DNA of 64,000 nucleotides, from contig CM020620.1 in assembly GCA_009829735.1 (NCBI GenBank), positions 8,820,545 to 8,884,544 of the forward strand, given 5' to 3'. A program made the translations under genes and the position numbers. Origin of the DNA: Pyropia yezoensis (lineage: Eukaryota; Rhodophyta; Bangiophyceae; Bangiales; Bangiaceae). This document shows, one piece after another, positions 31,592-43,600 of the stretch. How positions within the stretch are numbered: the first letter of the stretch is position 1; the number at the start of each line of letters is the position of its first letter. The notes beneath the pieces are model-generated. The model was not told the origin of the DNA. It made no database searches and saw only the letters and a program-made list of their open reading frames with translations.

Positions 31592-32639
31592 GACGTCTTG
31601 GCCCCAATTTGCCTGCCCGCCCCGCTGTCGCCGCTGCCGCCGCCGCTACCGTAGCTCGTACGGCGTGCGCGGCGCAGGCGCGGTGCCGCACCCCCCCACC
31701 CCAACAAACCCCGGGCGACCCGCCGTTGCCGTGTCCAGTAGACCGAGCATGTTTGTCCACATGGCGGGCATCTCGACATAGTAGGGCACTAGAAAAGGAG
31801 AGCCTCGACTCCACAGCGCCCCATCCCCACCGCTCCCTTTCCGCAATACAGGTCCTATGGACGGGATGAGTAACGATCCTCTTTTGGTCTCACCGCCAAG
31901 ACAGGCGGTGTCGTGGTCGCTGCGAGAAGCATTCACAGGTCCACCCCAGCCGCCCGGCAGCGGCCCTCGTACGGAGTTGGAGGCATCCCGGCAGGTGTCA
32001 GGCCTTGCACGGGCGGCACAACTGGCGGCGGCACGCCGGGAAAGTCCTCACGTCCTACCGGACAGCCTCCGCAGGGCAGTTACGCATCCATCCCTTCGAG
32101 GGCTCCGCGGCGGCGTAGCGACACTGCGGGAGTCTTCTGCACAGAATACCCGCCCTCCCACCAAACAGCGAGCGTCGGCGCATCATGAAGGGCATCGGCC
32201 AGGTGGCAGCATGGCAGCGCGACGCGCAGGAGGGCCCACAACGAGAGAGAGGTTCACAAGGAGAGGGAGTGCCCGAAAGGAGGGGGGGGCGGCTGAAATG
32301 TAGGGAGCCGCCACGCGCTGTTGCTCTTCAAGGCATGCAGCCCACTTCATGGTCAGTGTAATTGCATAACTATGCTAGCGTGTCAGATCAGATACATACT
32401 TGTTGGTGAAGCGTGATCGCAAGGGATGTCCTGTCAGCTGCCAGTTCAGTCGAGTCCCGATTTTGAGTGGACATTACGGAGAAGAACACACCGCAGGACT
32501 CTGCCTGGAAGTCTTATACAGGACGGTTCCCACACAGATCATGGCCGCTGCATTTCTGGGGTACAGTATGGCCAAAGCATGCCGCAAGCCGCAACCCCTT
32601 GCAGCATCCTCCCATTGCAGAGCTCTCTGGGACTGTTTT

Positions 32640-32732
32640 GGCGGGTTATCCAGCACTGCTGGTTATCCAGCGACATGACCTGGTTCTCCAGCCATGACCT
32701 GGTTGTACAGCGACATGACCTGGTCATCCAGC
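32640..32732. repeat. 21-bp minisatellite TGGTTNTCCAGCGACATGACC
   Basis: About four and a half degenerate copies of a 21-bp unit. It lies in a non-coding, less GC-rich patch. Confidence 0.8.
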
Positions 32733-33066
32733 TAAAAATTTCAACAGGGGTGACGCATGACCGAGCGCAAACCTCGCTGCGGGGGCCCGATCATTGGTCA
32801 TGATGACCGCGCCCGACCGCGCCCGCGGTCGGGCGGAGGGGTGGTGTGCCGCGCGCCGCGCCACGGCGCTTCGTTGCGGCCGCAGGGACAAAGCGCGTTG
32901 CCCGCGGGCGGTGGCCGCCCTCGTGCGAGCTACGCCCACCAAGCGTATGCCAGACGGGCGACAGCCCGACCCGGGACTCCTCCCCGCGGCAACGACGGCG
33001 GGGGCGTGGGGTGGGGGGGGGTGCCGACGCCCCAGTCCCTGTCTTTCCCTCTTCTTTGGAGGAGCA

Positions 33067-33108
33067 GGCGCCCAGAGCTGGGCGCCAGGCGCCCAGAGCT
33101 GGGCGCCA
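33067..33108. repeat. Tandem pair of 21-bp imperfect palindromes
   Basis: GGCGCCCAGAGCTGGGCGCC plus A occurs twice head to tail without spacer. Each copy is itself nearly self-complementary, so the pair could extrude a cruciform or act as a repeated binding site. Confidence 0.8.
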
Positions 33109-33659
33109 GCTCCCCTCCCCACGTACAGCGTCGAGGGGCGAGCCCCTGGCAGAGCGCCGGGCGACGCGGCATGGGTTTTCTTCCCGCCTGGTGCCCCACC
33201 CACGGGGCAAGAGCCTGCGCCGGCGGGCCGCCGCGGGGAGGGGCAAGGCCCCCCCCGCGGCGGTCCCGCAGGGCAGGCGGCGGTTAGGGACTGCGGCACC
33301 GGCTGCCGCGGAGGTAGCAGCGGCGCGCTGCAAGGGGGGGGGAGATGGTGGTGGGGGGGGGGCAGGCGGCCAGGTGCGGAACAAAAGAGGGGGGCGCCCG
33401 TCGGGCAGCTGCTGCTTCAGCCCCGTCTGACCGCCCGACATGTACCGCACGCGGCGGCCGCTGTCGGGGCGTGCGCGTGGGCGTCTACGCGCGTCTGTGG
33501 CGTCTGCGCATGCCGGGCGGCAGCGAGGGCGCGGCCAAACAGCATGGCACGGCACCTTCCGTTCACCCCCGCCCCCCCCCCCTCTTCGCCCCCTACCTAA
33601 ATGGATACCATATAGCTAAGCTTCAGCTCCGCGACGCCACACGGCGGCGGGAAAACCGC

Positions 33660-35639
33660 ATGGCGGGACGCACGCGCGCCCTTGGGGTGGCCACGGCGGC
33701 AACCGCCGCGGCGGTGATGGTGGCGGCGGCGGCGTCCGCCGGCGGCGTCGTTGGACTGTACCCCCGCCCCCCTGTTTACGCGCGACCACATCAACCCCTG
33801 TAGCGCGACGGTCACCCTGGGGCCGACACGCTGCCCGTGGGACATGTCGTGGGAGGGGTTCACGCCCGGCCCGCTACGCAATGTGTCGTTCGGGGTTGTG
33901 GCGACGGTGCCCCCGACGGGCGACGCGGTCGGGTCTTACCTCCTCATCCGCGTCCGCAACGTGACGGCCGATACGCCTGTCAGGCATACGGCGGCGCCCG
34001 GGAAACCCCTCCGCATCTCTTGATCCTTCGGTTATTAATTTCATTCGCGTCCCCTAACTTTAGTTAATCATTTTGGAAATTGAGTATCTAGGCGGAGTGA
34101 TTTTGGGAGTGTTGGGCTGGATCCCTTCTCGGACTCGCAGGTTGCGGATCCTAACCCCGATTCCGATCTACGGGTGGCACAGCTGCCCCAGGCAGCAGCC
34201 CAGGACGTAGCCACACGATCGAGCCGACTCGATCCTTCTCCCGGAATGAGCATTTGTACGGGCGACGCAGCCGCGTCCTGCCCCGCATCCCTGTTTCCCA
34301 CGTCCACCGTTTTTCCGCATTCCTACCATCTCACCCTGTCCAGCGAGAGTTTCGCGCGCGCTCACAACCGTTGTTTTTCTGACTCGAGGGCATGCCCTTC
34401 TCGTGCTTGTTTTGTGTCTCTATTTTGACGCTTTTCTCTTTTTCTTTTTCTCTGTAGCTCATCGATTAAATCGACACGGCATCTGGCACACGCGGCTCCA
34501 CTCTCACGAGTAACCTCAGCTGTACTGGTCCCGCCCACAGTACCGGCGCCTGGACGTGGCCGCCGACGTGACGATCCTGGTGGGCCTCGAGGCTGGCTCC
34601 TGGGGCCCACGGCTGTCTACTTGCCGAGGTGCACGTCGGCGCGTCGCCCGTGCGGGACGCGTGCCCCGCGCTGGACGTGTCTCTGGCTGGGGGTGGGGGG
34701 AGTACCACCGACGCTCGACGTTTCCCCGCCCCCCGTGACGTGCCGCTCCGGGAGGGCACGGTGCCCGTGGGCGGCGACGACGGCGACGGGCGCGGCTCCA
34801 CCGCTTCCGACCCCGTGGCACGCTGGTAGGCGGCCGCCCCGTGTCGACCGCCAACGGCGAGCTGTCCCTGCTTTCAGAGTTGCTTTGCGGCTCCACCGGG
34901 CGCATCTACTGTTCCGGCACGTACCTGCCCCCCCGGCACGTCCTCACCGCCGCCCACAGTGAGGTAACTCCCAATGAATCGGTACAGGTGGCGGTTCCAA
35001 GGGGGGACCCCGCGGGCGTCGTCCACCCCGTCGCCGCATTGCCACCCACCACCGCCACGCCCTGACCGTGGACGGCGGGGAGTGTGCTGTATAAGACTTT
35101 ACCGTCTTCTTCGTGTGGATGAGCCGACGGTGCGGCGGCTGTCCGCAGCGCACTGGCCGCGGCTCGCCCTCAACGGGGACCCACATGCGCCCGCCGTGGG
35201 CGCCGCCGTGCGGACGGCCGGCTGTGGCTTGCCCGTCGACGAGGCGCCGACGCCAGGCGGGGCGCGGTACGTGGACCAGCCCGCCCCGAAGCCCCGCCAG
35301 TGCGTCGCGTGGGGCGGCCAGCAGCGGCGTCGCGGGCTGCCCGGCTGGGATTGGGACCGCCCGCCGGACCACCCCGCCTTTGTTTGCGCCGCCCTCTGGG
35401 CGGGCGGCTGCTCCCCCTGCCGTGGCGACAGCGGAGGGCCCGTGTACCAGGTGGTGCCGCCGCGCCGTCGCCAGGGGGAGCCCGTGTACGTGCAAGTGAC
35501 GAGAATGGTTTATTGCAGCCTCCCAGACTACCCATCGGTGTCAGCGCGGCTGTCGGCCGCCAAGGAGTGGGTCAGGCGTTGCCGCAGCGTGTGCCGGGGG
35601 GGGGGTGGGGGGGGCGGGGCAGGTAGGATCCGCCAATGA
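33660..35639 (+). pseudogene. Second trypsin-like secreted protease, decayed
   Basis: An ATG at 33660 begins a signal peptide (MAGRTRALGVATAATAAAVM) but a shift near 33755, in a C run, moves the frame. An N-terminal region follows (LFTRDHINPCSATVTLGPTR, then CPWDMSWEGFTPG), then AT-richer DNA ending in a polypyrimidine-AG sequence near 34457 that could be an intron end. The protease is recognisable as CGSTGRIYCSGTYLPPRHVL with TAAHS, a DFTV/LRVDEPT catalytic-Asp region split between frames near 35090, and CSPCRGDSGGPVYQV. At least three frame changes are needed. TAAHS replaces the usual TAAHC, so the His-loop disulphide is lost. It lies divergently beside the intact trypsin-malectin gene. Duplication and decay is the simplest reading; unrecognised introns or sequence errors are alternatives. 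Confidence 0.6.
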
Positions 35640-35736
35640 GGTGTGCGGTGAGGGGGATTGAGGGGGTTGAGGTGCCACGGGCGGCCACGGATAGGCCGCG
35701 CGCGGCGTCCACCGACAGTCAGCCCGCGACGTGGCG

Positions 35737-35796
<60 letters not shown>
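35737..35796. repeat. (GCC)20 microsatellite
   Basis: Twenty uninterrupted GCC units between the decayed protease and the membrane-protein gene. The 300 bases that follow contain no gene. Confidence 0.9.
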
Positions 35797-35802
<6 letters not shown>

Positions 35803-36078
35803 GCGGTCAGCCCGCGTGGGCGTTCATCACACAGACAAGGTGTTCCACTCGGGGGCTGCGCCAGTTAGGATCCGCGGCCAAAGGACAGCTCAGCTCGGTC
35901 GTCTGTGGCAAGCAGCCGGTACCGGTTGTCGGGCGGCGGGGCCTCTCCTCCGCCCGCCTTGGCTCCGACCGGTCGCCGCGATCGGCACACGACGACTGCC
36001 TACAGCCGCCGCCGCTCCGGCAGCGGCGGCGACGGCGCCAACAGTCCGCACGACCCCACGGCGACCCGGGCCGGGCGA

Positions 36079-37888
36079 TCACTCTTTGCGCGGCCGCCAC
36101 TGCCCACGGAGGGCGACGGCGGCGGCGGCAAAAAAGAGGGCCACGTACGCCACGCCCACCGCGCCAGTCAGACCAGCGAGGAGGCCGACGCGGTAGCCAC
36201 GGCGGGCCCCGAGGTAGAGCGTCTGCACCCGAACCAGGGATGCCCCCTCCAGCGAGCGGTACACATCTGCGGCCCCACCCCAGCCAGGGAGGGTGGCGGT
36301 GAGCTCATCCCGTAGGGAGGCGCCTCGCCAGCGGGCGCCTGCTGCCTCTTCCACCGTCAGCCACACGAGGCCGGCGGTAGAGATGAGGCCTCCAATGGCA
36401 ATGATGGCGAGGGCACCCACATCCCGCGCACCCCACACGCGGGTGGACAGGAGGAGCGCGACAATGGCAATCGCCTCAGGGAGGACAACAATGATGCCCA
36501 GGACAATGGCGGTTGCCGACGCGGGGTCGCCGGGCGGCGGCACCCCCCACGCACTGCGGTTGTAGCGCCCGGCGAGCTCGCGCGTCACCTCCCGCATCGA
36601 AGCGTAGTAGACGTTGGTGCTCCACTTGATGCGAGGAAGCTCTGTGGTGGCCGTTAGCGCTGGCTCTGGCCCAGCCTCCTCGCCGTCCCTTCCCGGCAGG
36701 GCATGCGCGCAGGGGGTGAGGGACTGCGCCAGCGCCACCTCTGCCGCCGACTGCCGGTTAATCTCGCGGGAGCTATGGCCGAGCAGCCACGCCGGCCGCA
36801 CCAGCGTATCCTTGACGTTCCACTCGTGGGTATTTGAAAACGCACAGTGCGGGAGGGCGCTGGCATTTTGCTGCTCTGGCGGCCCTTCCGAGTAATTCGT
36901 CTTGTGGTCGGGGTCAAACGTCCAGGTGGCAGCGTAGATGACCACCTGGTGGGGGCTGCCGACGGGAGCGGCGCCCCCGTCGTCGTCGCTGTTGCTGCCA
37001 CACAGGCGAGCACGGTCGGCAGCAACAAACAGCGCCATGGGCGGTCGACAAAAGACGTAGGCCACCGCTTGGAGCCACTTGTGCCGCCCTGCAGCGGCCG
37101 CGGCGGACCGGTCGGCGGGGTCCCACATGCTGTGGACGTTCCAAGCCGGGCCCAGCGGGTCGGTCTCCACTGGCGGCGTGCCCTCCGCCTCCACCTTGGT
37201 TTTGGCTGTGAGGGTAAAGCCCGCACGGATCGCCCACGAGTGGGCGGCGGGTTCCCCCAGCCAGGACGGGTCCACCACCGCCGCCCGGCCCAGCGTCAGC
37301 AGGTCCTCGTCGGCCATGGACACGGGCGATGCGACTTCCGCGTTCTTGTACATGAGCAGCGGCAGGTGGGTCTTGTTGTAGTAGTCGCCCCGCCGAGAGC
37401 CAATCACATTGACGGCCGACAGGTCTTGGCACTCCTTTGTCTGGCACACCCCGACAGTGACGCGGGCGATGGCCAGCACATCATACAGGCGCGCCAGCCG
37501 GAGGAGGGCCCCGGACACGCTGTTGCGCTGGAGCGTCAACATTCGCATCACAGCCGCCTCTTGGACCAGCTGTGTAGGTCGAGAGGTGGCGGCGGTGGCG
37601 GCGGCGGCAGCGGTAGCGCGGCCGGCGGTGGCCGCCGTCTCGGGCAGGACGGGTGAAAAGGTGACCGCGTGGACGCGGCGGCCGGCGCTGTCCCAGTTTC
37701 GCAGCCGGTCTAGCTGCTCGCCCCAATGGAGCCAGTCGCCACGGAATCCAGTCATCACCCCCCCCTCTGGCGCGGTGGCCGCACTGGAGCCGGCAGACGG
37801 CCGGTCAATGCGGCGCCACGATGCTATGGCCGCCGCGTCTGTGACGGGCGAAGCGCACGCGGCAGGCCCGCCGGGGGGGCCCCGTGCA

Positions 37889-37925
<37 letters not shown>

Positions 37926-38166
37926 CGCCGCCGCCACCACCACCGCCACCCGGCGCCCCGCACTGGAGGGCAGCCAGCAGGTGAAAGGCGCCGAGGGAGT
38001 CGTTGGAGGGCACGGGGAAGGGCGGCGCCACAGCTTCCGCCGCCGCCGAGGCGGGGATGATGGCCGCCGCGGCCGCTGACGCAGCCACCATCAGCAGTAC
38101 CACCGCCACCGCCGTCGCCGCCGCCGCTGCCGCCGCAGCTGCCGCCGCCACCGCCGCGCGAGCCAT
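36079..38166 (-). CDS. Multi-pass membrane protein with large lumenal/extracellular domain, 695 aa
   Basis: The start is the ATG at 38166 (MARAAVAAAAAA); the open frame further upstream lacks an ATG. Residues about 5-35 form a hydrophobic signal or signal-anchor. A Gly-rich run follows, then about 430 residues of soluble domain with cysteines and possible N-glycosylation sites (NKT, NYS, NAS and NRS). Near the C-terminus there are three hydrophobic helices (ATAIVLGIIVVLPEAIAIVA, VGALAIIAIGGLISTAGLVW and VGLLAGLTGAVGVAYVALFF) and a short basic tail ending WRPRKE. The overall shape is an ectodomain followed by a three-helix membrane anchor. I do not recognise the family. A TTTTAAT box lies about 190 bp upstream on the minus strand. 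Location at the plasma membrane or an endomembrane is inferred. Confidence 0.65.
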
Positions 38167-38739
38167 TGTTTTGACAAAGTAGGCGGGTGGGAGGAGGGGG
38201 AGGAGCGGCGGACGAAGCAGGGCGGGGGGCAGACGGCGGGCAGATGGCGCACCGAGGAGGCGTGCAACGAGCGGCAAGGGCCCCTAAGGATGTCTAAGAG
38301 AGGTGGGGGGGGGGCGGGAAGCGCCACCACCCCGCTCTGGCGCGCCGATTAAAAGGGCGGGGCACCGCCGTCGGGGGACGGCGCAAGTGACATTGGCAAT
38401 GGCTAACACGCCCGCCGCAGCGGTCCCTCGCCACTGCTCGTGGCCGTGGAGACCGACCCCGGGGTCGGCCCAGCCGGCAAGCCGCGCCCCCGACTCTCCC
38501 CCCCACCTCATGCACGTGTGCATACAGCGCACACCGCGGCCGCCCACGCTCCCCCTCCCCCTACGATACACAGCGCGTGTACGTACAGTACATGCTCCCC
38601 ACAGAGGGGCCCGCACCCGCACCCCGCCCCACCCGCCCATCTCCCTCTGGCCTGCGACGCCCAGCCGTGGCAAGTCCCCGCATGCAGCGATGGGCGGCGG
38701 ACCCCCACTCCCACCCCCCCCCCCCCCCCCCCCAACAAG

Positions 38740-38850
38740 TCGTAGCGGCTGGTCCCCACCTCGCCACGGTGTGGCTGGACCACGACACGGAGTGGCTGGT
38801 CCCCACCACGCCGCGGACTGGCTGGTCCCCGTCACACCAGCTGCCTGCCT
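38740..38850. repeat. GTGGCTGGTCCCCACCACGCC minisatellite
   Basis: Four degenerate copies of a roughly 28-32-bp unit containing GGCTGGTCCCC or GGCTGGACCACG. Confidence 0.65.
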
Positions 38851-39175
38851 GGGGTCCCCGCCACTCGACTTGGCACTCCGCCCAGGCTGGTGCGGGCCGC
38901 CCGCGCGCCCCCCCCCCCCGTGAGCTGCGCGACCCCGCCGCGCGCGCCACGGCAAAGCGGGGGGCGAGCCACCACGGCCGACCACGCGGCGGCTGCGGCG
39001 TCATGCCATCCTATGACATGGGGGCAGTGGACTGGGGGGGGGGGTAGCGGCCTGCACGCACACGGCCCGTGCTCGGCGGGCACGCCCCCCCAGCCCCTGC
39101 CACCGCATCAAGTGCCCGGGTGAGTATCATCCGGATTGGCGCCCCACCCAACGGGGCCAGCTGCGGCACGGGCCG

Positions 39176-39545
39176 TTGCATCGCTGGTCCGCTCGCCGCC
39201 CTCTCCCCCGTACCAGGTGCAGTGCCCACCTGCCGCGCTTCCGCCGGGAGCGCCGCGGCAAGAGCGCGCCAGACCAACGGGCTACCAAGACGGAGGGGGG
39301 GGGAAAGGAGGATCACCCACATGATAAACTCCAAGCGCAGTTTAGCCACCTCAGCATCCACCTCACTGTATCTTATGAGCTCAGCTCAGCTGTGTCACGG
39401 ACCCCGCATGGCCACGCCAGCTGAATCAGCTGCGGGACCTCTGCATCGCTGGTCCACCTCCCCCCTGCAGGGGAACACCCCCCGCGCCCGCCTGCCGTGC
39501 TTCTGCCCGGCCGCGCCGCGGCACGAGCGGCCCGACCAATCGTGT
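39176..39545. repeat. Two diverged copies of a ~110-bp block
   Basis: About 39176-39290 and 39441-39545 share TGCATCGCTGGTCC at their start, then CCTGCCG(C/T)GCTTC, GCCGCGGCA and AGCG..CC.GACCAA in the same order. This looks like an old local duplication; no gene is implied. Confidence 0.55.
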
Positions 39546-40048
39546 GGCGGCGTTGCACGAGCTGCGTCGGGTGGGTGCAACCCACCGTAGGGGGTTGCGG
39601 GGGGCGTGCTGCGGCCTTTGCACAGCAACGATGAGTGATACTGTACAGCACTCCACATCGCACAGCAGCATTATCACCAGGTCCAGCGATCATGACGCTC
39701 CTTTTGCCCCTCTACAAGCAGTATGCCCATGCATCCAAGGATTGTCCCCTCACGGCAACGTTCCAGTGGCCACCAAAAGTCAAGGGCGCTCCCAGTCGAT
39801 GTGGCGTGCCTCGCATACACAAGACGGGCCCCCTCCCCCCGCTTCACGCCCCGCGCCACGCGTCGCCAGAGGAGGTCTGGCGGCCCCCTCCTTCATCACG
39901 CGCCCCAACAGCGCGTGGTGGCTCGCTCCCAACCCGCTGTATCAGGATAGAGGTCTTACGCTTGAGGGCACCGGGAACACATGAAGGGATAGCCCAGCAG
40001 TGAGCGTGGGGAGACTGGAGCGCAACACAACCCCCGACCGCCAGGGCT

Positions 40049-40057
40049 GTACAGTAC
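40049..40057. promoter_or_regulatory. GTACAGTAC motif upstream of the copper ATPase
   Basis: CTGTACAGTACC lies 604 bp before the ATPase ATG, and a partial copy ACTGTACAGC is near 39637. GTAC is the core of copper-response elements in Chlamydomonas, but that factor belongs to the green lineage. Any copper role here is speculative. Confidence 0.25.
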
Positions 40058-40660
40058 CACGGGGAGAGACCGCGCGCACCAGGACGGCAGTGTCGACCGC
40101 ACGCAGGTCTGTCGGCCTGTGCCAAGGAAGAGAAGCCAACGCGCAGCCCGTTAGCGCTCAAAAAGATAGTCACCACCACCCCTCTTGGCGGATGGGAGGG
40201 CGACGACTCGTGCGCGGCCGCGTTTGCGGTGGACGAGGCCCTGTCGGCCACCCGGAAGCGGGAGTGGAGGCCGGATCAAAGTGGGCTCCCTGCAGGCCTG
40301 CTGGCTGCAGGGACTCCCTGGAGGCCTCCGCAGCCCAGCTGGGGGCTGTGGAGGGAGTCCCAACGCGCTGGCGGCTGGGACGGACCACCCCTTCCCTCTC
40401 CCCCCCCCCCCCTCCACCAGCCACCGCCCTCACGCCGTGCAGCGGCGCGGCGGAACGGCCGTCGCCGCTCTGCCCCCCTCCTCTTCGTCCGCTCCTTCCT
40501 CGTGCCGGACCGACGGCCCGGTTGGCGCGCGCGCCCTCCCCCCCTGAACGCTCCCACCACCCCCCCCCACCCCCGCGCTCCGCCTCCCCCCCCCCCTGCC
40601 CTCCCCCTCCACCACCACCCGCCGCTTACGGGCGGCCGCTTGCCCTTTTCCCCCGCCTTC

Positions 40661-43600
40661 ATGCGTGTCACGGCCGTGTCTGGCTGTGCGTGGGCCCCCC
40701 TGGCGCCCCTCCCGCCGCGCCGGTCCGCCGCAGCGGCAGCGTCGACGGCCGCCGCGGCCGATCGGGGGGGGCGCCCGCTCGGTGGGCTCGGCGGGCGCCC
40801 CGGCTGGGCGCCCTCCGCGCCGCTGCGGCAGCGGTGGCAGCGGCGGCAGCGGCGGCCGCCCCTGCCCCTGTTCCTGCCCCTGCCACTGCTGCCGCCGCGG
40901 GCCGTCGCGGGCAGCGACGGCGGGGCGCCGCCGCCGCTGCCGCCGCCGCACCCCCCGCCGCCGGCCGCCGCCGCCGCCGTCCCCCACCGCCTCACCTACC
41001 ACGTCTCCAACCTGCGGTGCGGGGCGTGCGCGGGCGCGGCGGGCCGCGCCGCGACCGCCGCCGCCCCCCCGGGCACCGTCGTTGACGCGGCGGTGAGTGC
41101 GGTGACGGGGGTGGCGGTGGTGACGCTCGCGGCGGGCGCCGACGCGGCGGCGGTGGGGGCGGCGGTGGTGGGGGGGCTCGCCGCCGCGGGCTACCCGGCC
41201 ACCCCTTGGGGGGGGGACCTGCCGTCCGCTGCGCCGGGGGCGGCCGCCACCGTGGCGCCGGCGCCTGCTGCGGCCGTCGCCGCCGCCGCCCCCCCCACCT
41301 CCGCCACCACTACCACCACGGACAATGGCGCCGCCACCCCCGCGACCACCGCTGACGGTGCGGCCACTGGTAGCACGGCGGACGATGCGCCCCCGTCCGT
41401 GGCGTCGGTGGTTGCCCTGGTGCTGCTGGCGGCGGTTGCCTTTGTGGCGGCCACCGTCGGCAGGGGCGCCCCCGCCGCGTCGGGGAGTGGCGGCTGCTGC
41501 GGCGGCGCGGCCGCGGCGCTGACGGGCGCCATGCGGGCGGGGCGCCCCCCCCTCCCCCCCCCCCCGCCAGCGTCGGTGGGTGGGGCACCCCCGTCGCGGC
41601 TGCGGCGGCGGCGGTCGCGGCGGTCGGCCCCGCCCGGCGGGTGCTGGTCGCCGGCGCCGCCGCCCTCTTTGCCCGCCGCTCCCCGACCATGGACACGGCG
41701 GTGGCGCTGTCGGCGGCCGCCGGTGTTGCCGCGTCGGCGGTGGGCGTGGCGACGGGCGCGTACCCGCCCTTCTTTCACGAGCCGCTCGCCACCCTCGCGG
41801 TGGTAGCGGCGGGGCGGGCCGTGGAGGGCCGCCTCCGCCGCCGCGCCGCCGCCGCCGCGGACGCGCTCGCGGCGGTGGCGCCGTCGGCGGCGCTGCGGTG
41901 GGCGGGCCCCCCGGGGGGGGGGGGCGGGGGGAGGGGAGAGTACGCGCCCGTGCCGGCCGACGCGATTCGGCCGGGCGATCGGCTGCTGGTGCCGGCGGGC
42001 ACGCGGGTGCCCGTGGACGGGGTGGCCACCCCGCTTGACGGGGACGGCAACGGGGACGCGGCGACGCCGGCGTCGACAGCGGCAGCGGCGGCGGCGGCGG
42101 CGACCGAGGCGGCGGCTCCGCTGGCGTGGGTAGACACCTCGGCGGTGACGGGCGAGGCGGCGCCGCGGCCCGTCTTTGCCGGCACCCCCCTGTGTTCGGG
42201 CTACCTCCCCGCCGCCGGGGGGCCCCCCCTGGGCGTGGCCGCCACCGCCACCGCCGCCAGCTCGACCGTCGCCCGCGTGCGGCGGGCGGTGGCGCTCGCC
42301 GGCGCGTCCCGGTCGGCGGGGGTGCAGCGGCTGGCCGACGCTGCCGCCGCTCGCCTGGTGTGGGTGGTGCTGGGTTTGGCGGCCGCCACTGCCGCCGCGT
42401 GGTCGTCCATCCCGTCGCTGGCGGCGGTGGGAGTGGCGCGGCTGGGGGCCGCCGCCCACTGGCGGCTAGCCGCCGCCGTTGCGGCGGCGGCGTGCCCGTG
42501 TGCCATGGGGCTGGCGGTGCCCCTCGCGCTGGCCGTCGCGGCGGGGTCAGCTGCTGCGCAGGGCATCCTGTACGCTGACGGGACGGCGCTTGAGGGCGCC
42601 GCGGGGGTGGGAGTGGTGGCGCTCGACAAGACGGGCACCCTCACCAACGCGGCACCCGCAGCCGTCACCGTGACGGCGAGGCCAGTGGCGGTGGCGGCTG
42701 CGGCGGCGGCGGCGGCGGCGGCGGTGTCCACGGGCCGGATGGGCACTCCCCCCCGCGGACCGCCCCCCCTCCCGCTGGGCCTCCCCCCGGGCGATGACGC
42801 GGCGGTACTGCAGCTGGCGGCGGCGGTGGAGCGGCACGTGGCGCACCCGCTGGGCGCGGCAATAGTCGTTGCCGCCGCCGCGGCCGACGACGCGGCCGCC
42901 GCGGACGCGTGGGTGGTGTCTGCCCCGCGGGTGACGGTCGGGGCGGGCGTGACCGCGACGGTGCGCCGGCGGCACCGCGCCGACGACCATGGCGGCGGCG
43001 GTGTCGTCGTGGCCAACGACGGCGACGCGGCCGACGCGGCGGGCGTGACCGTGGCGGTGGGCGCCCTGCCGTGGCTGGCCACCTCTTTTGGGGCGGCGGC
43101 GCCGGTAGGTGCCGCCTGGGCGGCGGCAAAGGAGGCGCCCGGGGGGCCCGCCGTCTCGCCCGCTGCCGCAGCTGCCGCCGATTGTCCCGACGCCCCTGCC
43201 ACCATCCCCGGCACTGTCGTGGGCGTCTACGTTGAGGGCGCGGGCCTCGTCGGCACCCTCACCGTCGGAGCGACGCTGCTGCCGGCGGCGGCGGCGGGGG
43301 TGGCGCGCCTCCGCGCGCTGCCCGGCGTTACCACCCTGGCGGTGCTGTCGGGCGACGGCGCGTCGGCGACCGCCGCCGCCGCACGGGCGGTGGGCATTGT
43401 CGACGGCGTCGACGGGGGGGTGGTGCGCGGGGGGCTCACCCCCGCTGGCAAGGTCGCGGCGGTGCGGGCGCTCCAGGCGGGGCGGCTGCCACTGCCAACG
43501 GGCGCGGCGGACCCGCCCGATGCTGCCCCCCCCTCCCCCCCCGCTGCCGGCCGTGGGCGGGTGCGGGTGGCCATGGTTGGCGACGGCGTCAACGACGCGC

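Larger units (their letters stand above)
31592..33659. other. Intergenic region with short repeats
   Basis: 5' flank of the protease gene followed by moderately AT-rich DNA around 32330-32750 and GC-rich low-complexity DNA to 33659. Contains the minisatellite at 32640 and the palindromic tandem at 33067. No supported gene; long GC-driven frames at 32724-33600 exist on both strands and lack domain features. Confidence 0.5.
38167..40660. other. Intergenic region with degenerate repeats and GTAC motifs
   Basis: Divergent promoter region between the membrane-protein gene (-) and the copper ATPase (+). It contains GTACAGTAC at 38583-38591 and 40049-40057, GGCTGGTCCCC repeats at about 38740-38850, and two related blocks at about 39176-39290 and 39441-39545. 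No supported gene. Confidence 0.5.

Noticed and set aside
40049-40057. Firm copper-response element
   Set aside because: GTAC similarity alone is weak and the known binding factor is from green algae; retained only as a motif observation.
41191-42459. 422-codon minus-strand frame across the copper ATPase
   Set aside because: Shadow of the plus-strand ATPase, whose catalytic motifs are unambiguous.
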